64,000 nt of DNA from Thermohalobaculum sp038534135 (GCA_038534135.1 JBCAXJ010000011.1:1-64000), one strand, 5' to 3'; numbered from the stretch's first letter, positions 35,156 to 45,039 are shown. Translations and numbers: made by a program. Notes: generated by a model from the letters alone, not told the origin.

Positions 35156-35207
35156 CGCAGCGCACAACATGCCCTAGCTCTCCTCCGTAACAACCTGGAG
35201 AGAAATC

Positions 35208-36092
35208 ATGCGCATCCTTCTGGCTGCCGCCCTCTGCCTGATCCCCGCCTTCGCTCAGGCTGAAAAGCTGAAAGTCGCAACCACGTTCACTGTGATCGCC
35301 GACATGACCCGGAATGTCGCCGGAGATGCGGCAGATGTCGTCTCGATCACCAAGCCCGGCGCCGAGATCCACAACTACTCGCCAACGCCCAGGGACATCA
35401 TCCGTGCGGCGGACGCCGATCTGATCTTGTGGAACGGCCTGAACCTCGAGCTTTGGTTCGAGAAGTTCTTCAACCAACTCGACAGCACACCCTCCGCGAT
35501 CCTGACCGACGGCATCGAACCGATGTCGATCGGGTCGGGCCCATACGACGGCAAACCGAACCCGCACGCCTGGATGTCGTTTTCCGACGCGTTGATCTAT
35601 GTCGAGAACATCCGCAAGGCGCTGGTCGAGGCCGACCCGGACAACGCTGCGATCTACACCGCCAATGCAGACGCCTACAAGGCCGAGATCGAAGCCGCAC
35701 GCGCTCCGATCCAGGCAATGATCGACCAGATCCCCCAGGACCGCCGCTGGCTCGTCTCCTCAGAGGGCGCGTTCTCCTATCTTGCTCGCGACCTTGGCCT
35801 GAGCGAGCTCTACCTCTGGCCGATCAATGCAGACGCCCAAGGCACGCCTCAACAGGTCAAGAAGATCATCGACACGGTCAAAGAGAACAACATTCCCGCC
35901 GTGTTCTCGGAAAGCACGGTCTCCGACAAACCCGCACGCCAGGTCGCACGCGAGACCGGAACGACCTATGGCGGTGTGCTCTATGTCGACTCTCTCTCAG
36001 CCGAAGGCGGCCCGGTGCCGACCTATCTCGCGCTGCTCGAAGTCACTGCTCGCACCATCGCCGACGGCCTCACACGAGGGTTGACCCAATGA
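35208..36092 (+). CDS. sitA: Mn/Fe ABC transporter, metal-binding periplasmic protein
   Basis: This is a 294-residue cluster A-I solute-binding protein with a signal peptide (1-18, ending AQA). The metal ligands are in place: EIHNYSPTP, NPHAWMSFSDA, a Glu in SSEGAFSYLA and an Asp in LYVDSLS, as in SitA/MntA/YfeA. The His-rich loop typical of ZnuA is missing, which favours Mn2+ or Fe2+. A GGAGAG precedes the ATG. It is the first of four overlapping or close transporter genes. Confidence 0.92.
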   Translation: MRILLAAALCLIPAFAQAEKLKVATTFTVIADMTRNVAGDAADVVSITKPGAEIHNYSPTPRDIIRAADADLILWNGLNLELWFEKFFNQLDSTPSAILTDGIEPMSIGSGPYDGKPNPHAWMSFSDALIYVENIRKALVEADPDNAAIYTANADAYKAEIEAARAPIQAMIDQIPQDRRWLVSSEGAFSYLARDLGLSELYLWPINADAQGTPQQVKKIIDTVKENNIPAVFSESTVSDKPARQVARETGTTYGGVLYVDSLSAEGGPVPTYLALLEVTARTIADGLTRGLTQ

Positions 36093-36952
36093 GTGACGGC
36101 ATCCGCGCGCATGGCCTGACGGTGACCTACCGCAACGGTCACACAGCTCTCGTGGATGCCTCTTTCCGGATCGGGCGCGGCACGATCTGCGCCCTGGTCG
36201 GGATCAACGGGTCGGGCAAATCGACCCTGTTCAAGGCCATCATGGGCTTTGCACCTGTCGTCAGCGGCACGGTCGAGATTCTCGGCCAGCCCGCGGGCAA
36301 GGCACTCGCCAAGAACGCCGTCGCCTACGTGCCGCAAAACGAGGATGTCGACTGGGATTTCCCCGTCCTTGTCGAGGATGTCGTGATGATGGGCCGCTAC
36401 GGCCATATGAACTTCCTGCGCATCGCCGGGCGCGCCGACCGCGACGCCGTCGACACGGCCCTCGCCCGGGTCGGCATGACCGAGTACCGCCACCGGCAGA
36501 TCGGTGAGCTTTCCGGTGGGCAGAAGAAACGCGTATTCCTCGCCCGCGCCCTGGCCCAGGATGGGCAGGTCATCCTGCTCGACGAGCCCTTCACCGGCGT
36601 CGATGTGCAATCCGAAGAACGGATCATCGCGCTGATGCGCGATCTCCGCGACGAAGGCCGGGTCATGCTCGTCTCGACCCACAATCTCGGCTCGGTGCCC
36701 GAGTTCTGTGACGAGGTGGTGTTGATCAACCGCACCGTATTGGCCAGCGGCGCGACCGAACAGGTTTTCACACGCAGCAATCTCGAGCGTGCCTTCGGCG
36801 GCGTTCTGCGCCAGTTCACCATGGGCGGCGCCGACCTGCACGACGATGCCGACGAACGCACCCTGACCGTGATCACCGACGACGAGCGCCCCTTCGTGGT
36901 CTACGACGACGAGACCAAGACAGCGTCGAGATCCGAGAAAACCGATGCCTGA
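36089..36952 (+). CDS. sitB: Mn/Fe ABC transporter, ATP-binding protein
   Basis: This is a 287-residue cytosolic ATPase of the metal ABC transporter. Walker A GINGSGKST, the Q-loop VPQNEDVDW, the signature LSGGQKKR and Walker B VILLDEPFTGVD are complete, with the H-loop STHN. The ATG overlaps the sitA stop (ATGA). An acidic C-terminal tail of about 40 residues extends beyond the normal domain. Confidence 0.93.
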   Translation: MSDGIRAHGLTVTYRNGHTALVDASFRIGRGTICALVGINGSGKSTLFKAIMGFAPVVSGTVEILGQPAGKALAKNAVAYVPQNEDVDWDFPVLVEDVVMMGRYGHMNFLRIAGRADRDAVDTALARVGMTEYRHRQIGELSGGQKKRVFLARALAQDGQVILLDEPFTGVDVQSEERIIALMRDLRDEGRVMLVSTHNLGSVPEFCDEVVLINRTVLASGATEQVFTRSNLERAFGGVLRQFTMGGADLHDDADERTLTVITDDERPFVVYDDETKTASRSEKTDA

Positions 36953-37075
36953 CCGCCACCTGTCCCGATCAATACCAGCCATCTCGTGCCGCCGGTCTGC
37001 CCGCGCGGGTGGGTGGGTGGGCCCACGTGTCGACACGGCGCACGATCTTTCCTGGGACGCGCGGGGGGACCGGCG

Positions 37076-37993
37076 ATGACGACCCTCCTCGAACCCTTCG
37101 CCTATGCCTACATGACCAACGCCATGCTGGTCAGCGCCCTTGTCGGCGCCGTTTGCGCGTTCCTCTCCGCCTTCGTCATGCTCAAAGGCTGGTCGCTAAT
37201 CGGCGACGCGCTCTCGCACTCCGTCGTTCCCGGTGTCGCAGGGGCGTTTCTCCTCGGGCTGCCCTACGCGCTCGGCGCCTTCCTGTCCGGCGGGCTCGCC
37301 GCCATGGCCATGCTGTTCATCGGCCAGCGCACCCGCCTTAAGCAGGATGCCGTGATCGGCCTGATCTTCACGGGCTTCTTCGGCATCGGACTTTTCATCA
37401 ACTCGCTCTCACCGACCCCGATCGACATCAAGACGATCATCTTCGGCAACATCCTGGCGATCACGCCCGAGGACACGGTGCAGATTGTCCTGATCGGCGG
37501 CGTCTCGATGGCAATCCTGCTGGCGAAGTGGAAGGACCTGATGGTCACCTTCTTCGATGAGAGCCACGCCCGCTCGATCGGTCTCAACCCGCGCCTGCTG
37601 AACGTGCTGTTCTTCACGCTGCTCAGCGCCTGCACCGTCGCAGCCCTGATGACCGTCGGCGCCTTCCTCGTGATCGCCATGGTCGTCACACCGGGTGCCA
37701 CGGCCTACCTGCTGACCGACCGCTTCCCCCGCCTGATCGCACTCTCGGTCGCCATCGGCGCCGGGACAGCATTTCTTGGCGCCTATGCCTCCTACTTCCT
37801 TGATGGCGCGACGGGCGGCGTGATCGTCTGTCTGCAAACACTGCTGTTCTTCGCCGCCTTCATCCTCGCCCCGACACACGGCCTGCTTGCCGCGCGCCGC
37901 CGGGCGGCGAACACCCGCGCGGCAGAAGCACCCGATGGTGTCCAGCCCGTTGCATCAATGCTCCCGCCTCAGAAGGAAACAGGGCACGCATGA
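37076..37993 (+). CDS. sitC: Mn/Fe ABC transporter, permease 1
   Basis: This is a 305-residue inner-membrane permease of the ABC-3 family with about eight helices. MLKGWSLIGDALSHSVVPGVAGAFLLG and MTVGAFLVIAMVVTPGATAYLLT are typical. The start MTTLLEPFAYAYM is chosen because the family begins here; 123 bases lie between it and the ATPase gene. The gene overlaps the next permease gene, giving a heterodimeric membrane pore. Confidence 0.92.
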   Translation: MTTLLEPFAYAYMTNAMLVSALVGAVCAFLSAFVMLKGWSLIGDALSHSVVPGVAGAFLLGLPYALGAFLSGGLAAMAMLFIGQRTRLKQDAVIGLIFTGFFGIGLFINSLSPTPIDIKTIIFGNILAITPEDTVQIVLIGGVSMAILLAKWKDLMVTFFDESHARSIGLNPRLLNVLFFTLLSACTVAALMTVGAFLVIAMVVTPGATAYLLTDRFPRLIALSVAIGAGTAFLGAYASYFLDGATGGVIVCLQTLLFFAAFILAPTHGLLAARRRAANTRAAEAPDGVQPVASMLPPQKETGHA

Positions 37994-38829
37994 TGTCCTT
38001 CCTGTTCGAGCCATACAGCTTTGCCTTCATGCAACAGGCCCTTCTTGTCTCTGCGCTGATCGCAGCGGCGGCCGGGGCACTCTCCTGCTTGCTGGTCCTC
38101 AAGGGCTGGTCGCTCATGGGCGATGCCATTGCCCACGCGGTCCTGCCGGGGATCGTGCTGGCCTACATCCTGAGCATTCCACTGATCATCGGCGCCTTCG
38201 CCGCCGGCATGGTTTGCGCCACAGCAACTGGTTTTGTGACCGACAACAGCCGCGTCAAACAAGACACGGTGATGGGTGTGATCTTCGCCGGAATGTTCGG
38301 CCTCGGTGTTGTCCTCTACACGGCGATCCAGACCGAGGTTCATCTCGACCACATCCTGTTCGGCGACATGTTGGGCATCGCGCGCGAAGACATCATCCAG
38401 ACCGCGCTGATCTCCGGGCTCTCGTTGGCACTGATCATCGGCCTGCGCCGTGATCTGCTGCTGTTCGCCTTCGATCCGCAGCACGCGCGGACGGTCGGCC
38501 TGCCCGTCCGCTGGCTGCACTATGGCCTGCTGGCAATCATTGCCTTGGTCGTGGTCGGCGCTCTCAAGGCCGTCGGCCTGATCCTCGCCATCGCGCTCCT
38601 GATTGGCCCCGGTGCCACGGCGCACCTGCTGACCGATCGGTTCGACCGGATGATGGCACTCTCCATTGCCATAGCCATCGTCTCCGCCGCCGCGGGCATC
38701 ACGCTGAGCTTTCACCTCGACAGCGCACCTGCGCCGACCATCGTCGTGGTGATGACGGCGCTCTTCACGCTCGCCTTCCTCTTTGCGCCGAAATTCGGCC
38801 TGCTGACGCGCAAGCCAGGAGCGTCCTGA
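37990..38829 (+). CDS. sitD: Mn/Fe ABC transporter, permease 2
   Basis: This is a 279-residue permease of the ABC-3 family, similar to permease 1 (LKGWSLMGDAIAHAVLPGIVLAY and LILAIALLIGPGATAHLLT). The start overlaps the stop of permease 1 (ATGATG; either ATG is possible). Two distinct permeases are characteristic of SitABCD/YfeABCD rather than ZnuABC. It is the last gene of the operon. Confidence 0.92.
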   Translation: MMSFLFEPYSFAFMQQALLVSALIAAAAGALSCLLVLKGWSLMGDAIAHAVLPGIVLAYILSIPLIIGAFAAGMVCATATGFVTDNSRVKQDTVMGVIFAGMFGLGVVLYTAIQTEVHLDHILFGDMLGIAREDIIQTALISGLSLALIIGLRRDLLLFAFDPQHARTVGLPVRWLHYGLLAIIALVVVGALKAVGLILAIALLIGPGATAHLLTDRFDRMMALSIAIAIVSAAAGITLSFHLDSAPAPTIVVVMTALFTLAFLFAPKFGLLTRKPGAS

Positions 38830-39073
38830 ACCGATCTGAGCAGCACCTGTGAAGCGATCCACACATCGGTCTCCGCGCCGCCGTTAACTCTTTGAGGTCG
38901 AGTCCGCGTTGGTATCAAACGCATACAATTGCACTACCAAAGCCATACCTTTGCACTCTGCCCTGCGAGACACCGCACCCCTCGTTAACGCGCTCGCGCA
39001 AGCGCACTGAAAACGCCCGAACATTTCGCGAACGCGACTTCCCTTCAGGACTCGCGCACGCTAGGGTGCCACG

Positions 39074-41449
39074 ATGCAGGGATCCTTCTCCGAAGACGAC
39101 GCGTTCGAGGAATTCGACCAACCGCTGTCACAGCGAGCGATGGCGCCTGCCCCCTATATGCAGGGGCTGAACGATCCTCAGCATCAAGCGGTAGAGGCAC
39201 TGGACGGCCCCGTGCTGGTGCTCGCGGGTGCAGGCACCGGCAAGACACGGGTGCTGACAACCCGCCTCGCGCATCTGATCCACACGCGCCGTGCCTGGCC
39301 CAGCCAGATCCTGGCGGTCACGTTCACGAACAAGGCCGCGCGCGAGATGAAGCACCGCGTCGGCAACCTGATCGGCGGCGCGGTCGAGGGCATGCCATGG
39401 CTTGGCACCTTCCACGCGATCTGCGTTAAAATCCTGCGACGCCACGCGGAACTGGTTGATCTGAAAAGCAATTTCACGATCCTCGATACTGATGACCAGC
39501 TCCGCCTCATAAAGCAACTTCTCGACGCCGAGGAGATCGACACCAAGCGCTGGCCGCCGCGGATGTTCGCGTCGATGCTGGACCGTTGGAAGAACAAGGC
39601 GCTGGGGCCGACGCGCGTGCCGCCGGACGAACAGGGCTTCGCAAACGGGCGCGGCGGCGACCTCTACAAGGCGTATCAACAGCGCCTGCGGACGCTTAAT
39701 GCCGTCGATTTCGGCGATCTTCTGCTGCACGTGGTCGAGATCTTCAAGAATCCGACCCATGCGGATATCCTCGCGGACTACCAGTCGCGGTTCAAATACA
39801 TCCTCGTCGACGAATATCAGGACACCAACGTCGCCCAGTATCTGTTCTTGAAACTGCTCGCGAAGGAGCATCGGAATATCTGCTGTGTCGGCGATGACGA
39901 TCAGTCGATCTATGGCTGGCGCGGCGCCGAGGTCGGCAACATCCTGCGGTTCGAGAAGGATTTCGAGGGCGCCCAGGTCGTTCGGCTTGAGCAGAATTAC
40001 CGCTCGACGCCGCACATTCTCGCTGCGGCCTCGGGCGTGATCACCGCAAATCAGGACCGTCTGGGCAAGACGCTTTGGACCGAGGAAGACGACGGCGAAA
40101 AGGTCCGTCTGATCGGTCATTGGGATGGCGACGAAGAGGCCCGGTGGATTGCGGAGGAAGTCGAGGCCTTCCAACTCGGCACCCGCGGTCACGACCCGCA
40201 AGGGCTCGATAATCAGGCCATTCTGGTCCGCGCCAGCTTTCAGATGCGGGCCTTCGAAGATCGCTTTCTGACGATCGGTCTTCCCTATCGGGTGATCGGT
40301 GGTCCGCGTTTCTACGAGCGGATGGAAATCCGCGATGCCATGGCCTATTTCCGCGTCGCAATCTCCCCGGATGACGGATTGGCGTTGGAGCGCGTCATCA
40401 ACACGCCGAAACGGGGGATCGGCGACAAGGCTCTGCAGACACTCAATTTCATTGCACGCGAACACGGGATCGGGCTGCTCGATGCCTGCCGGATTGCGGT
40501 CGAGGAAGGCGCGCTCTCGAAACGCGCGAACAAGGCATTGGCCGAATTGGTCGCGAATTTCGACCGCTGGCGCGGGATGCTCGCGCCCGAAGGTGCCGCC
40601 CATGCCGAGATCGCCGAGATGATCCTGGACGAGTCCGGCTATACCGAGATGTGGCTGAACGACAAGTCGCCTGAAGCGCCGGGCCGCCTGGAGAACCTCA
40701 AGGAACTGGTTCAGGCGCTTGATGATTTCGAGAACCTCCAGGGCTTCCTTGAACACGTCTCGCTGGTCATGGACAACGAGACCGAAGACGGTGCGCAGAA
40801 GATCTCGATCATGACGCTGCACGCCGCCAAAGGCCTGGAGTTCCCGGTGGTCTTCCTGCCGGGCTGGGAGGACGGGCTGTTCCCCTCGCAGCGCTCGATG
40901 GATGAGAACGGGCAAAAGGGTGTCGAGGAGGAACGCCGCCTTGCCTATGTCGGTCTGACGCGCGCGATGGAGCACCTGACGGTCACCTTCGCTGCCAACC
41001 GGCATATGTACGGCCGTTGGCAAAGCGCGATGCCAAGCCGCTTCATTGACGAACTGCCGCCCGAGAACGTCGAGGTTTTGACCCCACCTGGGCTCTATGG
41101 CGGGTCGTACGGCGCCGCGACCACGACGCCACAAGGCTCGACGCTTGAGGAACGCGCCGTCGCCGCCTCGACTTACAACTCACCGGGCTGGAAGCGGATG
41201 AACGAACGGCGCGGGCAGAAGGGCGTGCGCTCGCCGTCCGAGGCCAAGAACCTCGTGATTGATGCCGAGGCGATCAGCGCCTTCGAAATCGGCACCCGCG
41301 TCTTCCACCAGAAGTTCGGCTACGGCGAGATCATGGATATCGAGGGCGACAAGATCGCGGTCGAGTTCGACAAAGCAGGCGAGAAGCGCGTCGTTGCATC
41401 ATACTTGTCTCAGGCCGAAACCGCATCGGTCGACGACGTTCCGTTTTAG
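39074..41449 (+). CDS. uvrD: UvrD/PcrA-type DNA helicase
   Basis: This is a 791-residue superfamily 1A 3'-5' DNA helicase used in nucleotide-excision and mismatch repair. Motifs in order: Q-motif LNDPQHQAV, Walker A GAGTGKT, TFTNKAAREM, Walker B VDEYQDTN, GDDDQSIYGWRGA, QNYRST, TLHAAKGLEFPVVF and YVGLTRA. The C-terminal Tudor-like module (GTRVFHQKFGYGEIMDIEGD) that contacts RNA polymerase in PcrA/UvrD is present. MQGLNDPQ further in is an alternative start. Confidence 0.95.
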   Translation: MQGSFSEDDAFEEFDQPLSQRAMAPAPYMQGLNDPQHQAVEALDGPVLVLAGAGTGKTRVLTTRLAHLIHTRRAWPSQILAVTFTNKAAREMKHRVGNLIGGAVEGMPWLGTFHAICVKILRRHAELVDLKSNFTILDTDDQLRLIKQLLDAEEIDTKRWPPRMFASMLDRWKNKALGPTRVPPDEQGFANGRGGDLYKAYQQRLRTLNAVDFGDLLLHVVEIFKNPTHADILADYQSRFKYILVDEYQDTNVAQYLFLKLLAKEHRNICCVGDDDQSIYGWRGAEVGNILRFEKDFEGAQVVRLEQNYRSTPHILAAASGVITANQDRLGKTLWTEEDDGEKVRLIGHWDGDEEARWIAEEVEAFQLGTRGHDPQGLDNQAILVRASFQMRAFEDRFLTIGLPYRVIGGPRFYERMEIRDAMAYFRVAISPDDGLALERVINTPKRGIGDKALQTLNFIAREHGIGLLDACRIAVEEGALSKRANKALAELVANFDRWRGMLAPEGAAHAEIAEMILDESGYTEMWLNDKSPEAPGRLENLKELVQALDDFENLQGFLEHVSLVMDNETEDGAQKISIMTLHAAKGLEFPVVFLPGWEDGLFPSQRSMDENGQKGVEEERRLAYVGLTRAMEHLTVTFAANRHMYGRWQSAMPSRFIDELPPENVEVLTPPGLYGGSYGAATTTPQGSTLEERAVAASTYNSPGWKRMNERRGQKGVRSPSEAKNLVIDAEAISAFEIGTRVFHQKFGYGEIMDIEGDKIAVEFDKAGEKRVVASYLSQAETASVDDVPF

Positions 41450-41565
41450 AAGGATGTCACGCTGCTTCCCGCTCTGCCAGTCTTAGCGGCAACAAACTGA
41501 GCGATGCCGAGAGCCTTGGCTCTACGAACATCTCAAGCCCGCGAATACCGCCGATTTCACAGGCA

Positions 41566-42069
41566 TCAAGCCAGTTTGACCGGTCCAGCGGTCCAACTGC
41601 TGATCTCGGCCAAAGTCTTGTAAACCAAAGTTTCCTTGCTGCCGCTATACCGGCAGACAGACAAATAGCCGCCGCTCGCCGATATTCTCAGATCCACGCC
41701 GTCACCATCAGTATTGTCGTAGTAAATCCCGTGCTTGTCGCCGAGTATCGTGCGCAGGGCACCAATGCGACTCTTCCAGGTTCCTTGATCGCCGAGAAAA
41801 ACAACCTTTGTAATCGATGACGGCGCAACCATCGGCACCAAGGCTGATGCTCCGAGGGTCCCCTGCAAATCCGGGTCCATTTCAGCGTCGGCCCCAACAC
41901 CCATCATCGAGACATGAGCGCCCAGTGCGCGTCCGTCGGCGAGCAGACACCCAATCGCAAGGCAACTGTTAACATGCGGAAAAACCAAGTCGTTTGCCGC
42001 TGCGACGTCAACGACAGATTTATCAGTTTCTGTTGCAAGTGCTGGTTCAACACATTTTATATCGGCCAT
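41566..42069 (-). CDS. Unknown small protein with a CheD-like Cys-His pattern
   Basis: This is a 167-residue cytosolic protein, no signal peptide. The start MADIKCVE is preceded by GGAGG eight bases away; a GTG nine bases upstream is an alternative. Its base composition is less GC-rich than its neighbours. I do not recognise a family. The segment SCLAIGCLLADGRALGAH has a Cys and His spaced almost as in CheD and other CNF1-like glutamine deamidases, so that fold is a possibility only. It stands alone between uvrD (convergent) and a sulfotransferase gene. Confidence 0.6.
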   Translation of the reverse strand: MADIKCVEPALATETDKSVVDVAAANDLVFPHVNSCLAIGCLLADGRALGAHVSMMGVGADAEMDPDLQGTLGASALVPMVAPSSITKVVFLGDQGTWKSRIGALRTILGDKHGIYYDNTDGDGVDLRISASGGYLSVCRYSGSKETLVYKTLAEISSWTAGPVKLA

Positions 42070-42185
42070 AGCTGGCACCTCCGAATAGATTGATCAAAAT
42101 AAGTTTTTGCGAGCCCAAATGGACGCTAGAAAGTAATGGTCAGGGTACGCTCTTCACCGGATTCGTCAAGATCGGCGACGGCTGG

Positions 42186-43070
42186 TCAGGCCCCGACAGG
42201 CGCAGGACCTTGGGGCATCTCGCCCTGTGTCGGCTGGCCCTCGGGTTGCTGGGCAACGACCCGGAAGGCCTTGGAGTTCGGCAGATCGCGCCAGAACGCC
42301 AGTTTCGCATACTTCTCGAACAGGTCTGGCGGCAGCACTGTCTCGCGCGGGCGCGGTGCGACGGTCTTGTGCACCCGATGCAATCCATCCAACCCAAGCT
42401 GCGCGTCGAACTGCGGCGCGTCGTAATCCACCGACGAGAAGTCATGCTCGAACCACGGCTCTTCCAGGAACTCGTAGATCAGCTTGAAGACTTCTTCCGG
42501 CCGGTGCGCGATAAGATCATATTCGACGATCACGACCCGTTCGGCAAATTCCGAGTAGCAGGCCTCGCGCAGCGCATGCCAAGGAAAGCCAACCAAACGG
42601 TTGGCACCCGCCAACGCCTCGACCCGCGTGTAGACCGTTGAACGCTCGCCGGGATTGTTGAAGAGCCGTGTATGTTCGAACGCATTCTGGCGGAACTGCC
42701 GTTCCATCGAGTCCATGATCCAGGCGACATCGCGCACCAAGCAGATGACTTTCGCCTCTGGGAACACCTGCGTCAGTGCGGGCAATTGCGCAGTCCACGC
42801 ACGGTTGGTGTCGAAGATCACTTCGTTCTCGTAGTCGGCGTAATAGCTGTCAAACAAGCCGCGCAAGAACCGCGCCCGTTGCTCCTGGCTCACCATGGTC
42901 GAGAGTTCGGAGCCTGCCGAAACCTGGCTGATGATGCCCTCGAACAATCCCGCAATCGGACTCGACATGCCTGCGTGGAACCTTGGGTTCTGACGCAGGA
43001 TCCCGGCCGTCAGGGTGGACCCCGATCGCGGCAATCCCGAAATGAAGTGAAACTTGGGCGAAGATGACAC
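42186..43070 (-). CDS. Sulfotransferase family protein
   Basis: This is a 294-residue protein with the PAPS 5'-phosphosulfate loop GLPRSGSTL near the N-terminus and the 3'-phosphate region VICLVRDVAWIMDSMERQF. These are the two sulfotransferase signatures. The start is a GTG at 43070, since the loop begins about 12 residues later and no ATG is better placed. The acceptor is unknown. It is divergent from a TPR-methyltransferase gene; both could act in surface-molecule modification, which is inference. Confidence 0.82.
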   Translation of the reverse strand: MSSSPKFHFISGLPRSGSTLTAGILRQNPRFHAGMSSPIAGLFEGIISQVSAGSELSTMVSQEQRARFLRGLFDSYYADYENEVIFDTNRAWTAQLPALTQVFPEAKVICLVRDVAWIMDSMERQFRQNAFEHTRLFNNPGERSTVYTRVEALAGANRLVGFPWHALREACYSEFAERVVIVEYDLIAHRPEEVFKLIYEFLEEPWFEHDFSSVDYDAPQFDAQLGLDGLHRVHKTVAPRPRETVLPPDLFEKYAKLAFWRDLPNSKAFRVVAQQPEGQPTQGEMPQGPAPVGA

Positions 43071-43218
43071 GTCGAACTGTCCTGCAACTGCTCATGACCA
43101 GATTTAAAGGTATGGGCTCGTCACTCACTCTGTTGCAAGTCCCGCGAGCGGCCCCTTGAACCATCAGCCATGACGGGCCACGATATTCCCAACACATAGC
43201 GAACAAGGATTTTACCCG

Positions 43219-44538
43219 ATGGACGTTCAGGCGCGCCTGCAAGAAGCGATCGATTTGCACCGGAACGGCGACCTCGATGCCGCGTATCCGATCTATAAGG
43301 AGATTCTAGACGAAGAGCCAAATCAGGCAGATGCGTTACACTTTGCCGGTTTGCTGGCGCATCAGAAGGGGGATGACGCGCAGGGCATCGATCTGATCCA
43401 GCGCTCGCTGAAAATCTTCCCCGGCAATGCGGGCGCCCACAACAATCTGGGAAACATCTACAAGCGCGCGGGCAAGTCCGACGAAGCCATCGAAAGCTAT
43501 TCCGCTGCCCTTGGCATCAGCCCCAACCACGCCGACACCTGGAACAATTTCGGTGTTCTGCTGCGCACGTCTCAGCGCTTCGAGGAGGCCGAGAGGGCGC
43601 TGAAGAACGCCACCACGATCGACAAGAAACACGCCGAGGCCTGGCACAATCTCGGCCTGCTTTACCTGCTGACGAGCCATCTGGAAGCCGCGGGCGATGC
43701 GTTTGAAGCGTGCCTCGACCTCGGCACCAAGCGCTGGGGCGACCCGGTTTGGCATGCGCGCGTTCTTTGCGCGATCGGGCGGCGCGATCGGGCGCTGGAA
43801 CAGATGGAACTGCACCTGCAACGCCATCCTGATGACCCTGTCGCAAAGCACCAGATCGCGGCCTTGCGGGGCGAAGTGGTTGATCGCGCGTCGGACGGGT
43901 ATGTGAAGAAGCACTTCGACAGCTTTGCTGAAAGCTTCGACGAAGTGCTCGCCCGCCTGGACTACAGGGCTCCGGAAATCGTTGCCGACGTTGTCGATCG
44001 ATTGATGGAAGGACGCGAGCCAATCGGCGATGTGCTGGATCTGGGATGTGGCACCGGCCTCTGCGGCCCGCTGATCCGTCAGCACTGCAAGGTGCTGACC
44101 GGTATGGACCTGTCCGAGGGCATGCTGCGCAAAGCAGCTGAACTGAAGAACGCCGATGGCGGCCGCATCTACGATCACCTCGTCGAAGCAGAGTTGGTTA
44201 CCTTCCTGCGCGAGGCGCCGCGCGACTGCTTCGGCATGGCGACATGTGTCGATACGCTCTGCTATTTCGGCCCGCTCGAGGACATGATGGAGGCGTTGAC
44301 GCCTGCCCTGCGTCCCGGCGGGATCATGGTCGCCACCGTCGAGAAATGCGAGGATCTCGACGGGCCCGGCTATCTCATCGACCAGTCGGGGCGCTACAGC
44401 CATACCGAACCCTATTTGCGCCACGCGGCGGCGGGCGCCGGTCTCGATTTCGTCTCGGTCGAGCCGCAGATCTTGCGCAAGGAACTGGGTTCGGATGTCC
44501 ACGGCTATGTCTTCGTGGTGCAGCGCCCTGCAGGTTGA
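43219..44538 (+). CDS. TPR repeat - methyltransferase fusion
   Basis: This 439-residue cytosolic protein has about five tetratricopeptide repeats in residues 1-200 (for example AGAHNNLGNIYKRAGKSDEA and ADTWNNFGVLLRTSQRFEEA), then a SAM-dependent methyltransferase domain with motif I VLDLGCGTGLCG and LRPGGIMVATVE. TPRs probably select a protein partner. The methyl acceptor is unknown. Confidence 0.85.
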   Translation: MDVQARLQEAIDLHRNGDLDAAYPIYKEILDEEPNQADALHFAGLLAHQKGDDAQGIDLIQRSLKIFPGNAGAHNNLGNIYKRAGKSDEAIESYSAALGISPNHADTWNNFGVLLRTSQRFEEAERALKNATTIDKKHAEAWHNLGLLYLLTSHLEAAGDAFEACLDLGTKRWGDPVWHARVLCAIGRRDRALEQMELHLQRHPDDPVAKHQIAALRGEVVDRASDGYVKKHFDSFAESFDEVLARLDYRAPEIVADVVDRLMEGREPIGDVLDLGCGTGLCGPLIRQHCKVLTGMDLSEGMLRKAAELKNADGGRIYDHLVEAELVTFLREAPRDCFGMATCVDTLCYFGPLEDMMEALTPALRPGGIMVATVEKCEDLDGPGYLIDQSGRYSHTEPYLRHAAAGAGLDFVSVEPQILRKELGSDVHGYVFVVQRPAG

Positions 44539-44695
44539 TAGGTGGTTCTTTTTTCAACTTGCCGCGCGGTTGCCCCGTCTTCGCCCTTGCAGCGCCGAAA
44601 TCGATTGGCCATGGTGATCGCCTCAAAACCGGGCCGGGTGGGGGCGGCGGTTCGGAAAACCAACAGGGCACCGATCACCAGATGGGGGAGATATC

Positions 44696-45007
44696 ATGGC
44701 GGGAGAGAAGGACACCTTCGAGGTCTACAAGGACAAGCGTGGCGAATTCCGTTGGCGGCGCAAAGCACCGAACGGCAAGATCGTCGGGGCTTCTTCCGAG
44801 GGTTACAACAAGAAGAAAGATGCCGAGGCGAACATGAATCGCGGCCACAACGAGAAAGACAAGTGGGAGTTCTACAAGGACAAGCGTGGTGAGTACCGCT
44901 GGCGCCGCAAGGCCGTGAACGGGAACATCATCGGCGCGGCGTCCGAGGGATACACGAAGAAGAAAGACGCCGAAGAGAATGCGGCACGTCAGGGATACAA
45001 GGCCTGA
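44696..45007 (+). CDS. DUF1508 (YegP-like) tandem-repeat protein
   Basis: This 103-residue protein is two copies of a roughly 50-residue DUF1508 unit (FEVYKDKRGEFRWRRKAPNG and FYKDKRGEYRWRRKAVNG, each followed by ASEGY-KKKDAE). It is basic and soluble. The family is widespread and its role unclear. GGGGGAG precedes the ATG. A perfect hairpin follows the stop, so it is probably monocistronic. Confidence 0.88.
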   Translation: MAGEKDTFEVYKDKRGEFRWRRKAPNGKIVGASSEGYNKKKDAEANMNRGHNEKDKWEFYKDKRGEYRWRRKAVNGNIIGAASEGYTKKKDAEENAARQGYKA

Positions 45008-45016
45008 CCTTCTTCA

Positions 45017-45039
45017 AGGATGGGCATAACGCCCATCCT
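45017..45039 (+). terminator. Perfect 9-bp hairpin after the DUF1508 gene
   Basis: AGGATGGGC and GCCCATCCT pair perfectly around ATAAC, starting 10 bases after the stop codon. There is no T-run. Placement fits a terminator. Confidence 0.55.

Noticed and set aside
39128..41134. A 668-residue minus-strand open frame
   Set aside because: It is antisense to uvrD, where all helicase motifs are present.
42140..42641. Plus-strand open frames over the sulfotransferase
   Set aside because: They are antisense to a gene with both PAPS-binding signatures and have no motifs.
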